A DNA stretch of 64,000 bases from Streptomyces sp. CGMCC 4.7035 (GTDB taxonomy: Bacteria; Actinomycetota; Actinomycetes; Streptomycetales; Streptomycetaceae), in NCBI RefSeq assembly GCF_031583065.1, contig NZ_CP134053.1, positions 868,001-932,000 on the forward strand, written 5' to 3'. Position 1 is the first letter of the stretch. The number at the start of each line of letters is the position of its first letter. The translations under genes were made by a program, and so were the position numbers. This document shows positions 21,882 through 30,864 of the stretch, in pieces. Under the pieces are notes generated by a model. That model worked only from the letters and a program-made list of their open reading frames with translations, was not told the origin of the DNA and made no database searches.

Positions 21882-22664
21882 ATGGACACTCGGCGAACGG
21901 TCGTGGTCACCGGTGCGGCGGCCCCGGGGATCGGTGAGGCGGTGACGCGTCGTCTGGTCAAGGACGGGTACCGCGTGATCGGTACCCACGCGAGCGACGA
22001 CCAGGACCATGCGCGGCGCCTTGGGGACGATCTGGGCCCGGAGTGCGAGCTGGTCGAGGTCGATCTCGCCAACCGCAAGGACCTGTTCGCCTTCGTCACC
22101 CGTCTCCGGGAGGAGGCGGACTGCCGGGACAGGGTCTACCACGCGCTGGTCAACGCGGAGTACTACTTCGCGCCCGAGAATCTCGACGAATTCGACCACG
22201 ACGAATGGGACAAGAGTGTCGCGGTCAATCTGACGGCTCCCAATTACCTCGTGCGGGAACTCGGTCTGAGAATCGCCGACCGGGGCGCCATTGTGACGGT
22301 GACGAGCACAGAGGGATTCGTCGGGTCGTACGGAGCTTCCGCGTATGCCGCGTCGAAGGCCGCCATCCACAATCTGACGAAATCCTGGGCCAATACGATG
22401 CGGCGCGACATCAGGGCCAACGCGGTGGCGGCGGGCTGGATCGCCGGCGCCATGCCCGAGGAAGTCCACGACAAGTCCCGCGCGATCACTCCGCTCGGAC
22501 GCCCGGGTGATCCGACCGAAGTGGCTGCCGCGGTGTCCTTCCTGCTCTCGGACCAGGCGAGTTTTGTGAACGGCACGGTCCTCACCGTGGACGGCGGCTA
22601 CCTGGGCGCCGACACCGTGGCGAAGTTCGAGTACCAGCTGGCAAAGGGGACCGTGGAAGCCTGA
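21882..22664 (+). CDS. SDR-family oxidoreductase
   Basis: About 260 residues with a Rossmann NAD(P)-binding site (TGAAAPGIGE), a modified NNAG position (NAEYY), the catalytic Ser in VTSTEG and the YAASK Tyr/Lys pair. The C-terminal SFVNGTVLTVDGG is the classical SDR ending. ATG 21882 was preferred to an in-frame ATG at 21795 because GGAG lies 5 bases upstream and the longer N-terminus is not SDR-like. The substrate is unknown. The sensor-kinase cassette begins about 46 bases downstream, so co-transcription is possible. Confidence 0.88.
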   Translation: MDTRRTVVVTGAAAPGIGEAVTRRLVKDGYRVIGTHASDDQDHARRLGDDLGPECELVEVDLANRKDLFAFVTRLREEADCRDRVYHALVNAEYYFAPENLDEFDHDEWDKSVAVNLTAPNYLVRELGLRIADRGAIVTVTSTEGFVGSYGASAYAASKAAIHNLTKSWANTMRRDIRANAVAAGWIAGAMPEEVHDKSRAITPLGRPGDPTEVAAAVSFLLSDQASFVNGTVLTVDGGYLGADTVAKFEYQLAKGTVEA

Positions 22665-22709
22665 CGAGCCGGCGGGCTGACGAGCTGACGAGCGCAGGTG
22701 GGGGGCGCA

Positions 22710-23954
22710 GTGCCGGGAAATGACGAGGCTCGGGGCTTGCCGGACGAGGGCGCGGACCTGATCCACGCGCTGCTCGACCAGATACCCGTGAGCTTCTGGA
22801 TGTCGCGCGGGCGCGACGGAGGCTACGAGATCGTCCTCTGGAACGCCGCGGCGAGCCGCATCTACGGCTACACCAAGCAGGAAGCCATCGGCAGCAGCTT
22901 TCTCGACCTGTTCGTGGACGAGCCCCAGAAGGACCAGGCCCGCGAGGACGCCGACCGCATCATCGCCGGTGTCCCTCTCGTCGTCCCGGCGGTCAACTGC
23001 ATCGCCGTCGACCGGGACCGGCACGGAAATCCGGTCGCCCTGCTCACCAATGCCTTTCGGGTGGAGTTCGAGGGGGAGAGCTTTCAGGCGGAACTCGCGG
23101 TGGACCTGACGCCCAGCAGGTTTCTGCAACACACCGACGCGTACTACCGGGCGAAGCGCGAGGGCCCCGACCACGCCCCGCTGCGCACCCTGGAAGCGTT
23201 TCTGGACCACATCACCGAACTCAACTCCCGACAGCTGGCGCTGTGGGGCCGCACCTTCGCACACGAGATCCGCAGCGAACTGGTACCCCTGCGGCAGGCG
23301 CTGCGACAGCTGGCGGAGGACAACCCGTCCCTGTCGGGGACCGATGAGTTCAGGGACATCGAGCGGTCGGTGGGCAGCCTGCGGTTGCTGTCGGACAATT
23401 TCCTGTCGTTCCAGGCCGGCTTCCAGCCTGATCTCCGGGCGGGAAACCCGCAGGCCTTCGCCCGCCCGGGCGGCTTCGACCTGCTCGACACCGTACGCGC
23501 CGTGACCGACGAGTTCGCCTACGCGGCCACACAGCTCGGTACCGACATCGCACTCGTGCTGCCGGACGACCCGGGGCGGCTGAACCGGACCCGGCTGCTC
23601 GGCACGCGCGAGGCCTTCACGAACACCATGCGCAACGTACTGAGCAACTCCGTCAAGCACTACGACCGGTCGTTGACGCATGGCGACGGGCGCATCACCG
23701 TCACCCTGGCCCGGGACAAGAGCTTCGCGGGGATCGCCGTGCGCAACCCGGGCCAGATGCCGCAGTCCCAGATCGACCACGGCTTCGAGCCGTTCTACAA
23801 GGACGCGCAGAACCCGTCGGAGGGGATGCACTTGGGGCTGTCCATCGCGCATCAGTGGACGAAGGAGGTCGGGGGAAGGATCTCCATAGCCAACCAGGCC
23901 GACCAGGTCCTGGTGAGCATCCTGTGGCCGTGCGACGCCCATGGGGACGCGTAG
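22710..23954 (+). CDS. Soluble PAS-domain histidine kinase
   Basis: About 414 residues with no membrane helix. An N-terminal PAS domain (residues 20-140; LIHALLDQIPVSFWM, ASRIYGYTKQEAIG) is followed by a spacer, an atypical H-box (FAHEIRSELVPLRQAL) and a HATPase domain with N-box NVLSNSVKHY and a GLSIAHQW glycine region. The start is either GTG 22710, with a GGGGGG tract just upstream, or GTG 22698. The stop directly abuts the receiver gene. It probably phosphorylates that receiver in response to a cytoplasmic or redox cue sensed by PAS; the signal is unknown. Confidence 0.8.
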   Translation: MPGNDEARGLPDEGADLIHALLDQIPVSFWMSRGRDGGYEIVLWNAAASRIYGYTKQEAIGSSFLDLFVDEPQKDQAREDADRIIAGVPLVVPAVNCIAVDRDRHGNPVALLTNAFRVEFEGESFQAELAVDLTPSRFLQHTDAYYRAKREGPDHAPLRTLEAFLDHITELNSRQLALWGRTFAHEIRSELVPLRQALRQLAEDNPSLSGTDEFRDIERSVGSLRLLSDNFLSFQAGFQPDLRAGNPQAFARPGGFDLLDTVRAVTDEFAYAATQLGTDIALVLPDDPGRLNRTRLLGTREAFTNTMRNVLSNSVKHYDRSLTHGDGRITVTLARDKSFAGIAVRNPGQMPQSQIDHGFEPFYKDAQNPSEGMHLGLSIAHQWTKEVGGRISIANQADQVLVSILWPCDAHGDA

Positions 23955-24449
23955 ATGTCGACGCCGAGAACGCCGCTGGCCGGGAAGACGATCGCCTTCG
24001 TCGACGACCGGTACGACATCAACCGGTATTTCTTCGCCGCCATCAGACGAGCCGGTGCACACCTCCTGCACTGCAACACGCTGCGGCAGGCCTGCTCGTT
24101 GTTCGAGTCGCGGGAACCCATTGACGCGGCGGTGCTCGACCTGCACATGAGCCTGCCCGATCCGGTACCCGAGGCGCTGGAGACGTTCGCGTCCATCTTC
24201 CGGGGGAACCACTCCGGTTACCGGCTGGGAGTGCAGGAACTGAACGCGGGCCAGGTACTGGGGATGTACCTCAGCGCGCAAAACGGCGTGCGCCACATAC
24301 CTTTCATCTACCTCTCCGCCGTGGCCGACTCGTTCGTCGCCATGGAAGGCGCTCGCCCGTGGCAGGACCGGTCGGCCTTCGACAAGTACGAGACGAGCCC
24401 GCAGGACCTCGTCGACCTGCTGGAGGAGATGCTGCGTGCCGCCCCCTGA
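23955..24449 (+). CDS. Stand-alone receiver-domain protein with insertion
   Basis: 164 residues, beginning immediately after the kinase stop. TIAFVDDRYDINRY supplies the acidic pocket, VLDLHMSLPDP holds the likely phospho-acceptor Asp, and FDKYETSPQDLVDLLEEML carries the conserved Lys and last helix. Between the phospho-Asp and the next strand (HIPFIYLSA) there are about 50 residues, roughly 25 more than in a normal receiver. No DNA-binding output domain exists, so it should act through protein contacts, perhaps with the membrane protein encoded next, whose start overlaps it by 14 bases. Confidence 0.72.
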   Translation: MSTPRTPLAGKTIAFVDDRYDINRYFFAAIRRAGAHLLHCNTLRQACSLFESREPIDAAVLDLHMSLPDPVPEALETFASIFRGNHSGYRLGVQELNAGQVLGMYLSAQNGVRHIPFIYLSAVADSFVAMEGARPWQDRSAFDKYETSPQDLVDLLEEMLRAAP

Positions 24450-25212
24450 CGTCCTGGCCGCCGTCCAGGGGGCTGAACCGGCCTACGGCTTTCTCTGGCT
24501 GGCGGCGAGCCAGGCCTGGTACACGTTCCTCTGGGTTTCTTTGCTGGTCACCGCCGCCGTGCTGTGGAGAGCCACCCGTGCGCGCCCGGTCCTTCGGGTC
24601 CTGCTCACCGCCTGCGCGGCGCTCGGCGTCACGCTCGTCGCTCCCGCTCTGTACATCGTGGTCGGCCGGTTCGCCGACTCGAACACGGCGGGTTCGGACA
24701 TGGCCATGGCGATCTTCAGCATCGTGGCCACCGTGGTCTCCGGCTACTCGCTGTACGTCGCCACCGTGGTGGACCGCAAGCGCGACGAGGTCGAGAAGAA
24801 CCTGCGGGACCTGACGACGCTGATCGGGGAGCTGCGCGCGCAGAATCAGCAGCAGAGGACGGACCTGGAGAACACACGGACCCAGCTGGCTCTGCAGGAC
24901 CTGCGCATCGCGTTGTTCCTCACGGTCACCGACGAGATCGAGACCCTGGACGAGGACGGCTCCGCGCTGTCGCGCAACCGTGCCATGACCCTCCGACTGG
25001 TCCAGCGGCTGCTGGCCCGGCAGGCACTCGCCGAGATCGTGTTCGACCTGCGCGAGCTGACGTCCGTCCTGCACCGCCGTCCGACCATGGTCTCCACCGA
25101 GGTGAAGGCGCGGATCCGGTCCTATCTGGACATGCTGATCCGGTGCTCGGGGGCATCGGACATCGAGCACGTTCCCTTCATCCGCGAGCTGTCCCAACGG
25201 TTGGGCGGCTGA
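24436..25212 (+). CDS. Membrane protein with coiled coil, unknown function
   Basis: 258 residues, family not recognised. Three hydrophobic segments (about residues 20-45, 53-77 and 89-112) are followed by VVDRKRDEVEKNLRDL and a Gln-rich coiled coil (about 113-160), then a helical cytoplasmic domain of about 100 residues. GTG 24436 lies inside the end of the receiver gene (14-base overlap), indicating translational coupling. Context suggests that it is the output partner or anchor of the PAS kinase/receiver pair. The gene ends 6 bases from the convergent oxygenase gene. Confidence 0.65.
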   Translation: MPPPDVLAAVQGAEPAYGFLWLAASQAWYTFLWVSLLVTAAVLWRATRARPVLRVLLTACAALGVTLVAPALYIVVGRFADSNTAGSDMAMAIFSIVATVVSGYSLYVATVVDRKRDEVEKNLRDLTTLIGELRAQNQQQRTDLENTRTQLALQDLRIALFLTVTDEIETLDEDGSALSRNRAMTLRLVQRLLARQALAEIVFDLRELTSVLHRRPTMVSTEVKARIRSYLDMLIRCSGASDIEHVPFIRELSQRLGG

Positions 25213-25218
25213 CGAGGC

Positions 25219-25896
25219 TCAGCCGACAGGGCTGCCGTGGAGGTAGTCGTCGAGATCGCCGGGGCGCATGCTTTCGGGGCATTCCTCGGTGTAGTAGTTC
25301 ATGGCCACGACGACGCGCGCTCCGCCACTCGTCACCGCACGCACGTAGTGCGGATGCAGCCTGCCGTCGAAGAACACCAGATGGCCCTTCTGCGGGTAGA
25401 TCACCGAGCAGTCGCGATCCACGTCCGCGGTGTTCCGGGCATGGGTGTCGTGCGCGATGGCCAGCTCACCGCCGGCGCCCGGACGATGACCGGTCGCATA
25501 GAGCAGACCGGCGATCGGGTTCGTGTCGATGTGGCACTCGCTCCTGTCGCCACCGGGCTCCTGGACGTTCAGCACCACCGCGTAGCGGCGGTCCGTCGCC
25601 GAGAGCACCGTGCGCCGTGCGTGGCTCTCTCCCAACTCCCTGAAGAGGCCGTGGTACAGGTCGACCACCCAGGAAAGCTCCTTCCAGACCACGGCCCCGC
25701 GAACCGCGCTGGTGAGCAGTGCCCGGGTGCCGACCTGTTCGCGCGAGGTGGAATGCGGAGGCATGAGGAGCCGGTCTGCCTGGTTCTTCCGTACGACCTC
25801 GGCGATGTCCGTGTCCCAGCCGGCGGGCAGCAGCGAGGTCACGTCGAAGGTCGTCCAGGAGAACCGGCCCCGCAGGGCATGATCCACATGATCCAT
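25219..25896 (-). CDS. 2-oxoglutarate/Fe(II)-dependent oxygenase
   Basis: About 225 residues. Iron ligands fit the HxD...H pattern: CHIDTN, then the distal His in DGRLHPHYVRAV. The Arg in SGGARVVVAMNYY is placed to bind 2-oxoglutarate. This is the prolyl-4-hydroxylase-like fold used for hydroxylation of peptides, free amino acids or other small substrates. ATG 25896 follows a GAGGGG-type site; an in-frame GTG at 25905 is the alternative. It is convergent with the receiver/membrane cassette and seems monocistronic. The substrate is not evident. Confidence 0.75.
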   Translation of the reverse strand: MDHVDHALRGRFSWTTFDVTSLLPAGWDTDIAEVVRKNQADRLLMPPHSTSREQVGTRALLTSAVRGAVVWKELSWVVDLYHGLFRELGESHARRTVLSATDRRYAVVLNVQEPGGDRSECHIDTNPIAGLLYATGHRPGAGGELAIAHDTHARNTADVDRDCSVIYPQKGHLVFFDGRLHPHYVRAVTSGGARVVVAMNYYTEECPESMRPGDLDDYLHGSPVG

Positions 25897-26033
25897 TTCC
25901 CCCACCCCTCAGGATCGACGCGGCTCCGTCGCTGTGCGGTTGTCCTTATAGCGTAGCCATGACGTATAGGGGTGGTTCCCCTGAGTACGAGCGCTCATGT
26001 GCCCGCCCGCGCCCTGCGGTTGGGTGAAACGTC

Positions 26034-26120
26034 GTGCCGCGCTGGGTCCTCGCCATCCTCGCGCCCGGCACCGTACTGGTCTCGGTCCTCGTCTTCGCGT
26101 CGATGGTCCCCTGGCCGAGC
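26034..26120 (+). CDS. Possible 28-residue single-helix membrane peptide
   Basis: The 440-base gap between the oxygenase and acyltransferase genes holds one plausible small frame: GTG 26034, PRWVLAILAPGTVLVSVLVF, a short tail ASMVPWPS, then TGA. The hydrophobic stretch is one membrane span, flanked by Arg and Trp. The ribosome site is weak, so this is tentative. Nothing else in 25897-26346 looks genic. Confidence 0.3.
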
Positions 26121-26346
26121 TGATTCCCTGACCGCCTGCCGTCAAGCGAAGTGTCGGGGAACTCTATGAGGCGCGCCGGCGAGAGTTGTGGCAACTCCGG
26201 CTCGTCCCTGTGCGGAATGTTCCTTCCTGTGCGTAGTGGGGTGGTTGGGGCGGTCGTACCGTGAGTCGTCCGGTGGCCGTCGGGGCCCGGGAATCGTTCG
26301 GGAGGATGGTTGGGTTCCGATGCGTGACGCGCACAGGGGATCGTCC

Positions 26347-27576
26347 ATGTCGTCCATACCCGTGCGGGCCGTCGGCGGATTCCGGCAACCGCTGCCCCCG
26401 GTCGCCGAGCTGGGCGGCCGGGTGGGCGTCACCGTGACCGAGACCGGGGCCGAGCGGCCGTCGCGGCCCACCCGGCGGCGTGAGCGCGCCGCCGCCTCCG
26501 GACGAACCCGCTCCCGCCTGTACGCCGTCGACGGCATCCGCCTGATCGCCGCCCTGATGGTCGCCGTACACCACTACGCGGGTACGCGCCGGGTCGATCA
26601 GCCGGGCAACCTGATCTGGGACCGCCCGGTCTCCGACATCATGCCGACGGTGTTCCACTTCGCGGCGTACGGCTGGATCGGCGTCGAGATCTTCTTCGTG
26701 ATCAGCGGCTTCGTGATCTGCATGTCCTGCTGGGGCCGCACCCCACGCCAGTTCTTCGTCTCCCGCGTCATCCGGCTCTACCCGGCGTACTGGTGCGCGA
26801 TCGTGTTCACGACGGTTGTGCTGATGGCCCTGCCGGGTGTCTGGGAGCGCATGCGGCTGCGCGACATCCTGCTCAACTTCACGATGCTGCAGTCCGGTTC
26901 GGGCGTGCGGAACGTCGACGGCGTCTACTGGACCCTGTGGTCGGAACTCCGCTTCTACCTGCTCTTCCTCCTCGTGGTGGCCACCGGCCTGACCTACCGC
27001 AAGGTCGTCCTCTTCTGCTGCGTGTGGGGCGCCGCCGCCATGCTCGCGCCGGTGGCCGAGGTCCCCCTGCTGGACCTGGTCGCCGGCCCCGAGGCCGCCT
27101 GGTACTTCATCGCCGGCCTCGCCCTCTACCTCATGCACCGCTTCGGCCAGGACCTGCTGCTGTGGGGCATCCTCGCCATGTCGTGGCTGATGGGCCAGCG
27201 GGAGCTGGGGCAGCGCATCGACGAGGTCGAGCACGTCTCCGGCTGGCGGGGAGCCGTGCTGATCTTCACCGTGTTCCTGCTGGTCATGGTCGCCATCGCC
27301 CTGGGCCTGACCGACCGCGTCCGCTGGAAGTGGCTGGTCACGGCGGGGAGCCTGACGTACCCGCTCTATCTGATGCACTACGCGGCCGGTACGACGCTGA
27401 TCAACCGCCTGCGGGACACGATGGACGCCCGGCTGCTGGTCGTCTCGGTGATCGCCGGGTTCCTGCTGCTGGGCTACCTGGTCCACCGTTTCGTGGAGCG
27501 ACCCGTGGCAGGCGCGCTGAAGAGGGGGCTGGACACGTCGTTCGCTCGGCTGCGGAATGCGGGGCAGGCGGGCTGA
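26347..27576 (+). CDS. Acyltransferase family 3 membrane protein
   Basis: About 409 residues. After a basic, disordered N-terminus of about 55 residues, YAVDGIRLIAALMVAVHHY carries the family His at the end of the first membrane helix, FFVISGFVI forms the second, and roughly ten helices follow, ending in a HRFVERPV motif. Such enzymes move acyl groups onto exported carbohydrates or other envelope molecules. ATG 26347 has AGGGGA 6 bases upstream, better than the in-frame ATG at 26320. It stands alone, so the substrate is unknown. Confidence 0.85.
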   Translation: MSSIPVRAVGGFRQPLPPVAELGGRVGVTVTETGAERPSRPTRRRERAAASGRTRSRLYAVDGIRLIAALMVAVHHYAGTRRVDQPGNLIWDRPVSDIMPTVFHFAAYGWIGVEIFFVISGFVICMSCWGRTPRQFFVSRVIRLYPAYWCAIVFTTVVLMALPGVWERMRLRDILLNFTMLQSGSGVRNVDGVYWTLWSELRFYLLFLLVVATGLTYRKVVLFCCVWGAAAMLAPVAEVPLLDLVAGPEAAWYFIAGLALYLMHRFGQDLLLWGILAMSWLMGQRELGQRIDEVEHVSGWRGAVLIFTVFLLVMVAIALGLTDRVRWKWLVTAGSLTYPLYLMHYAAGTTLINRLRDTMDARLLVVSVIAGFLLLGYLVHRFVERPVAGALKRGLDTSFARLRNAGQAG

Positions 27577-27649
27577 CGGGGCGTGACACCACGCGGGTGG
27601 TCGGCGGCAAGATCGGCATGCGCCTTGGTCGGGTGCTCCTTCGGCGTCC

Positions 27650-28243
27650 TCACTCCCGGTAGAGCGGCAGGTTGCCCGTCGAGATGGTCCAGTCGGCGAT
27701 GGTGACGTCCTCGCTGTAGACGAAGTCCTTGCGGGTGGCGTACCGGGGGCCGTCGGGGGTGGCGTGGATGTCGGTGAGGACGGTGCCCGTGCCGGTGCGC
27801 GGGTCGAAGATCGCGTAGACGGGGATGCCCATCAGGGGATAGTCGCGCATCTTGGTGACCCAGTCGTTGTCCGGGTTGGAGCGGGAGACGACTTCGACGG
27901 CGGCGTGAATCGTTCGGGGATCGAAGGTTCCCTCAATCTCCATGTCCGCCTCGGCGATCACCATCACGTCGGGGCGTCGCATGATGCCCTCGGACTCGGT
28001 CTCCACATCCGGCTCACCGGTATGGGCCACGATTTCTTCCGGCATCACCTTTTCCAGGCGTTTCCGAAGGCGCAGCACGGTGAGTTCGTGAGGGCCGATG
28101 GGCGACATCATGTCGTGGACGATCCCTTCCTTGGTGATCTCGAACTTGCCGGGGATGGTGTCGTCAATGGACTGAACGAGGTCCCGCATGGCTCGGTAGA
28201 TGTGGGAGGCGCCCTGCTGCGCGTTGTCCGGTGCGATGGTCAT
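27650..28243 (-). CDS. Uma2-family (DUF820) putative endonuclease
   Basis: 197 residues from ATG 28243, with a GAGGAG-type site upstream. The sequence follows the Uma2 pattern: an N-terminal helical region, RRPDVMVIAEADM, then HAAVEVVSRSNPDND and KMRDYPLMGIPVYAIFD, supplying the Asp, Glu and Lys residues of a PD-(D/E)XK-like core. The family is abundant in Streptomyces and cyanobacteria and its role is not established. The gene starts 49 bases after the helix-turn-helix gene on the same strand, so they may share a transcript. Confidence 0.85.
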   Translation of the reverse strand: MTIAPDNAQQGASHIYRAMRDLVQSIDDTIPGKFEITKEGIVHDMMSPIGPHELTVLRLRKRLEKVMPEEIVAHTGEPDVETESEGIMRRPDVMVIAEADMEIEGTFDPRTIHAAVEVVSRSNPDNDWVTKMRDYPLMGIPVYAIFDPRTGTGTVLTDIHATPDGPRYATRKDFVYSEDVTIADWTISTGNLPLYRE

Positions 28244-28292
28244 GGCGCTCGCTCCTCGTCTGTGCCCAGGGGCAAGGATCGTCACGTTCATG

Positions 28293-29149
28293 CTAGGCGG
28301 CCTCCGGGGGATCGGATCGGCAGTCGCGGCAGCGGCCGGGGGCGGGAGCGCGGAAGGCGTGGTCGCAGCCGTCGCAGTTCTGGAGGGGGTGCAGTGGGTC
28401 CGGGGACGGCGGGGCCGGGGCCCGGAACGGCGGTGGCGGCGGGAGTTGGGCGACCAGGCGGTGGGCCAGGAGGGCGGCCGGGCGGCGCAGGGGGTCCTGG
28501 GGGAGGTCCGTGGTGAGGGCGTGGCGTACGGCCGTGGGGGTGAGGTCGCGCTCCAGCCAGGCGGCGACGCCGGGGGCGAGGTGGTTGGTGTCGCAGGCCG
28601 AGAGGAGAAGGCGGGGTCGTGGCGGCGGAGGTCTGCGAGGAGTTCGGCGGCCGTCTGGAGGAGGGTGGGGGAGAGGCGCGAGGGTTGCGGTACGGCGGGT
28701 AGGGGCTTGCGGGGTGTGCGCTTCTTCGGTGCCTTGTGGACGGCCGGCATGTCGTCGACGTGGTGACGTCCGGGCTGGTTGCACGAGATCGTGCGGGTGA
28801 CGATACGGCCGCTGGGGAGGCGCTCACGGGTACGGCGCAGATAGCCGTGGGCCTCCAGCTCGCGCAGGGCGGCGGCGATACGGGTGGCGCCCTCGGGGAA
28901 GCGGGCGGCGAGCGTCTTGATGTCGACGCGGGCGCCTGCGGGGAGGGACTGGATGTGGACGGCCAGCCCGATCGCGAGGCCCGACAGCTCGGGGTGCTGG
29001 GCGAGGTGGTTGCCGATCACCGTGAAGCGGGTGGTGTGGCGGGTGTTGTCGTGGGTGAGGCCGCCGGAATCGGGGCGCCGGTTCGGGTGGTTGTTGCGGC
29101 CAAGCCGGGACTGGGCGTGCGTGGGCACGCTAGGGTTTTCGGTGTCCAT
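28293..29149 (-). pseudogene. Winged-helix-like DNA-binding protein, frame-broken
   Basis: ATG 29149 opens a protein with FTVIGNHLAQHPELSGLAIG and VDIKTLAARFPEGATRIAAAL followed by ELEAHGYLRRTR, which reads as a helix-turn-helix plus wing, as in replication-initiator-like or helix domain regulators of Streptomyces. At RRHDP (about 28613-28620) the frame loses its conserved character. The next frame continues naturally with RLLLSACDTNHLAPGVAAWL and ends in a Cys-rich tail (NCDGCDHAF, RCRDCR) at 28293. One missing base in the G run at 28613-28616 (plus strand) explains this. It could be a homopolymer error or a true mutation. Genes with this Cys4 tail commonly sit beside Uma2 or similar small genes, but the function is unproven. 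Confidence 0.65.
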
Positions 29150-29359
29150 CGGGAAGTCCTGTCTTCCTCGGTGGTCAGGCCCTCGCACTGGGATGCCAGT
29201 CCCGGCGAGGGCCGTCGCATGTCTGCGGTTGTCCTGTGTTGCTCGCGCTGAGCGTAGGGCAGGCAACCGGGCCCGAATCCAGCCAAGTTGGTGATGTTCA
29301 CCCACGCGGGTGAGGCGCTGCCGCAGGCGGGAGGAGAGGTGGGGCTTGGTCGGGTTCTT

Positions 29360-29833
29360 TCACCTTCGTGGTCTTTGGGAAAGGCCGCCCGTGGCACCGG
29401 AGCACGCGTTTCCATGGTCCGGTGGGAGGCTGAGTTCGGCCCATACGGTCTTGCGTGGGCGCGGTCCCGGGGTGGTGCCCCAGCGGTCGGCCAAGGCGTC
29501 GACCAGGAGGAGTCCTCGGCCCGACTCGGCGTCGTCGGTGGGGTGCCGGGTCTGAGGCCGGCACTCGCCGCGTGTGTCGGCGACCTCGATACGGAGGGTG
29601 TCGCCGACGACGTACAGCAGGAGCCGGAAGTCCCGGCCCGCGACCCGGCCGTGGGTCGCCGCGTTGGCCGCCAGCTCGGCGACGATGTGTGCCGCCGGGT
29701 CCGTCGGCAGCCCCCAGGTGCGGAGCTGCTCCGTCGCGAGCAGGCGTGCCAGGCGTGCTCCGCGTGGCGTGGACGACAGTTGCACGCCGAAGTTGCGGAT
29801 GGGGGAGTCCAGTTGGGGGATTTCTTGCTTCAC
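29360..29833 (-). CDS. RsbW-like ATP-binding regulatory protein
   Basis: 157 residues with a HATPase_c_2 domain: N-box AELAANAATHG, G1 VADTRG and G2 ESGRGLLLVDALADRWG. There is no histidine-kinase dimerisation segment, so it resembles anti-sigma serine kinases. It is divergent from an XRE-DUF397 pair. This is the three-part arrangement of WhiJ/AbaA-type loci, of which Streptomyces have many copies, some influencing development and antibiotic production. The partner of this copy is unknown. Confidence 0.85.
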   Translation of the reverse strand: MKQEIPQLDSPIRNFGVQLSSTPRGARLARLLATEQLRTWGLPTDPAAHIVAELAANAATHGRVAGRDFRLLLYVVGDTLRIEVADTRGECRPQTRHPTDDAESGRGLLLVDALADRWGTTPGPRPRKTVWAELSLPPDHGNACSGATGGLSQRPRR

Positions 29834-29988
29834 GTCACTCAGCGTGGCCGTGCACGCCTACCGTTAACAGTGACGACGCCGATGCGTACGGTGACTGTCC
29901 GGCGGTTGTCCGGTGCTGTCCGGGCTTGTCGAGACCTGCCGTACGGGTAGGGGCGTCGCGGCACGGTCGTACGACGGAGGGGTGCGGG

Positions 29989-30864
29989 ATGTCGCTGGAC
30001 GGCGAGGCGGTACGGCTCAGGAGCGAGGCGGACGAGCCGGGGTGGGAGGTGGACCCGGACGACGACTGGGGGATCGCCGTCGTGGCCACTGTGGGACGGC
30101 AGTTGAAGCTGCGGCGGGAGGGGGTGGGGATGCGGGCCGCCGAGTTCGGGGCGGCGGTCGGCTACGGGGAGGACATGGTCTACAAGATCGAGGGCGGGAA
30201 GCGGATTCCTCGGCCCGACTATCTGGACAGGGCGGACGAGGTACTGGGGGCCGGTGGGTTGCTCTCGGCGATGAAGGAGGACGTGAAGAGGGTCCGTTAC
30301 CCGAAGAAGGTGCGGGACTTGGCTCAGGTGGAGGCCAGGGCGGTCGAGTTGGGCGTGTACGTGTGCCACAGCATCAGCGGGCTGCTGCAGACACCGGCGC
30401 ATGCCAGGGTCGCGTTCGAGTCACGACAGCCTCCGTACTCGGAGGATGAGGTGGAGCGGATGGTGGCCGCTCGCGTGGCCCGGCAGTCCATCTTCGAGAG
30501 GCAACCTGCCCCCTCGCTTAGCTTCGTGCTGGAGGAGGCACCACTGCGGCGTCCCCTCGGAGGCACAATGGTGTGGCGACAGCAGCTCGAACATCTGCTG
30601 GAGGTGGGCCAGTTGCGCAACGTCACGCTCCAGGTGATGCCGACGCACTGCGAGGTCCATCCCGGTCTGGACGGCAGGATCGAACTGCTGAAGTTCGAGG
30701 ACGGCACGGCAGTGGGACGCGCAGACGGCGCGTTCAACGGTCGGCCGACTACTGACCCGAGGCAGCTCCGCATCCTTGAGCTGCGCTATGGCACCATCCG
30801 GGCGCAGGCCCTCCCGCCACGGGAGTCGCTGGCCTTCATCGAGCAATTGCTGGGAGAAACATGA
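29989..30864 (+). CDS. XRE-family regulator with DUF5753 domain (WhiJ-like)
   Basis: About 291 residues. An N-terminal XRE helix-turn-helix (LKLRREGVGMRAAEFG, YKIEGGKRIPR) is followed by the DUF5753 domain (YVCHSISGLLQTPAHAR, FVLEEAPLRRPLGG, LQVMPTHCEVHPGLDG). ATG 29989 follows GGAGGGG (29976-29982). The stop overlaps the DUF397 start (ATGA), so the two are co-translated. Family members are thought to bind DNA, with the small acidic DUF397 partner modulating them. Confidence 0.9.
   Translation: MSLDGEAVRLRSEADEPGWEVDPDDDWGIAVVATVGRQLKLRREGVGMRAAEFGAAVGYGEDMVYKIEGGKRIPRPDYLDRADEVLGAGGLLSAMKEDVKRVRYPKKVRDLAQVEARAVELGVYVCHSISGLLQTPAHARVAFESRQPPYSEDEVERMVAARVARQSIFERQPAPSLSFVLEEAPLRRPLGGTMVWRQQLEHLLEVGQLRNVTLQVMPTHCEVHPGLDGRIELLKFEDGTAVGRADGAFNGRPTTDPRQLRILELRYGTIRAQALPPRESLAFIEQLLGET

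Noticed and set aside
25906..26346. Larger coding region between the oxygenase and acyltransferase genes
   Set aside because: All longer frames there are Arg/Pro-rich with no motif, and only the short hydrophobic frame looks plausible.
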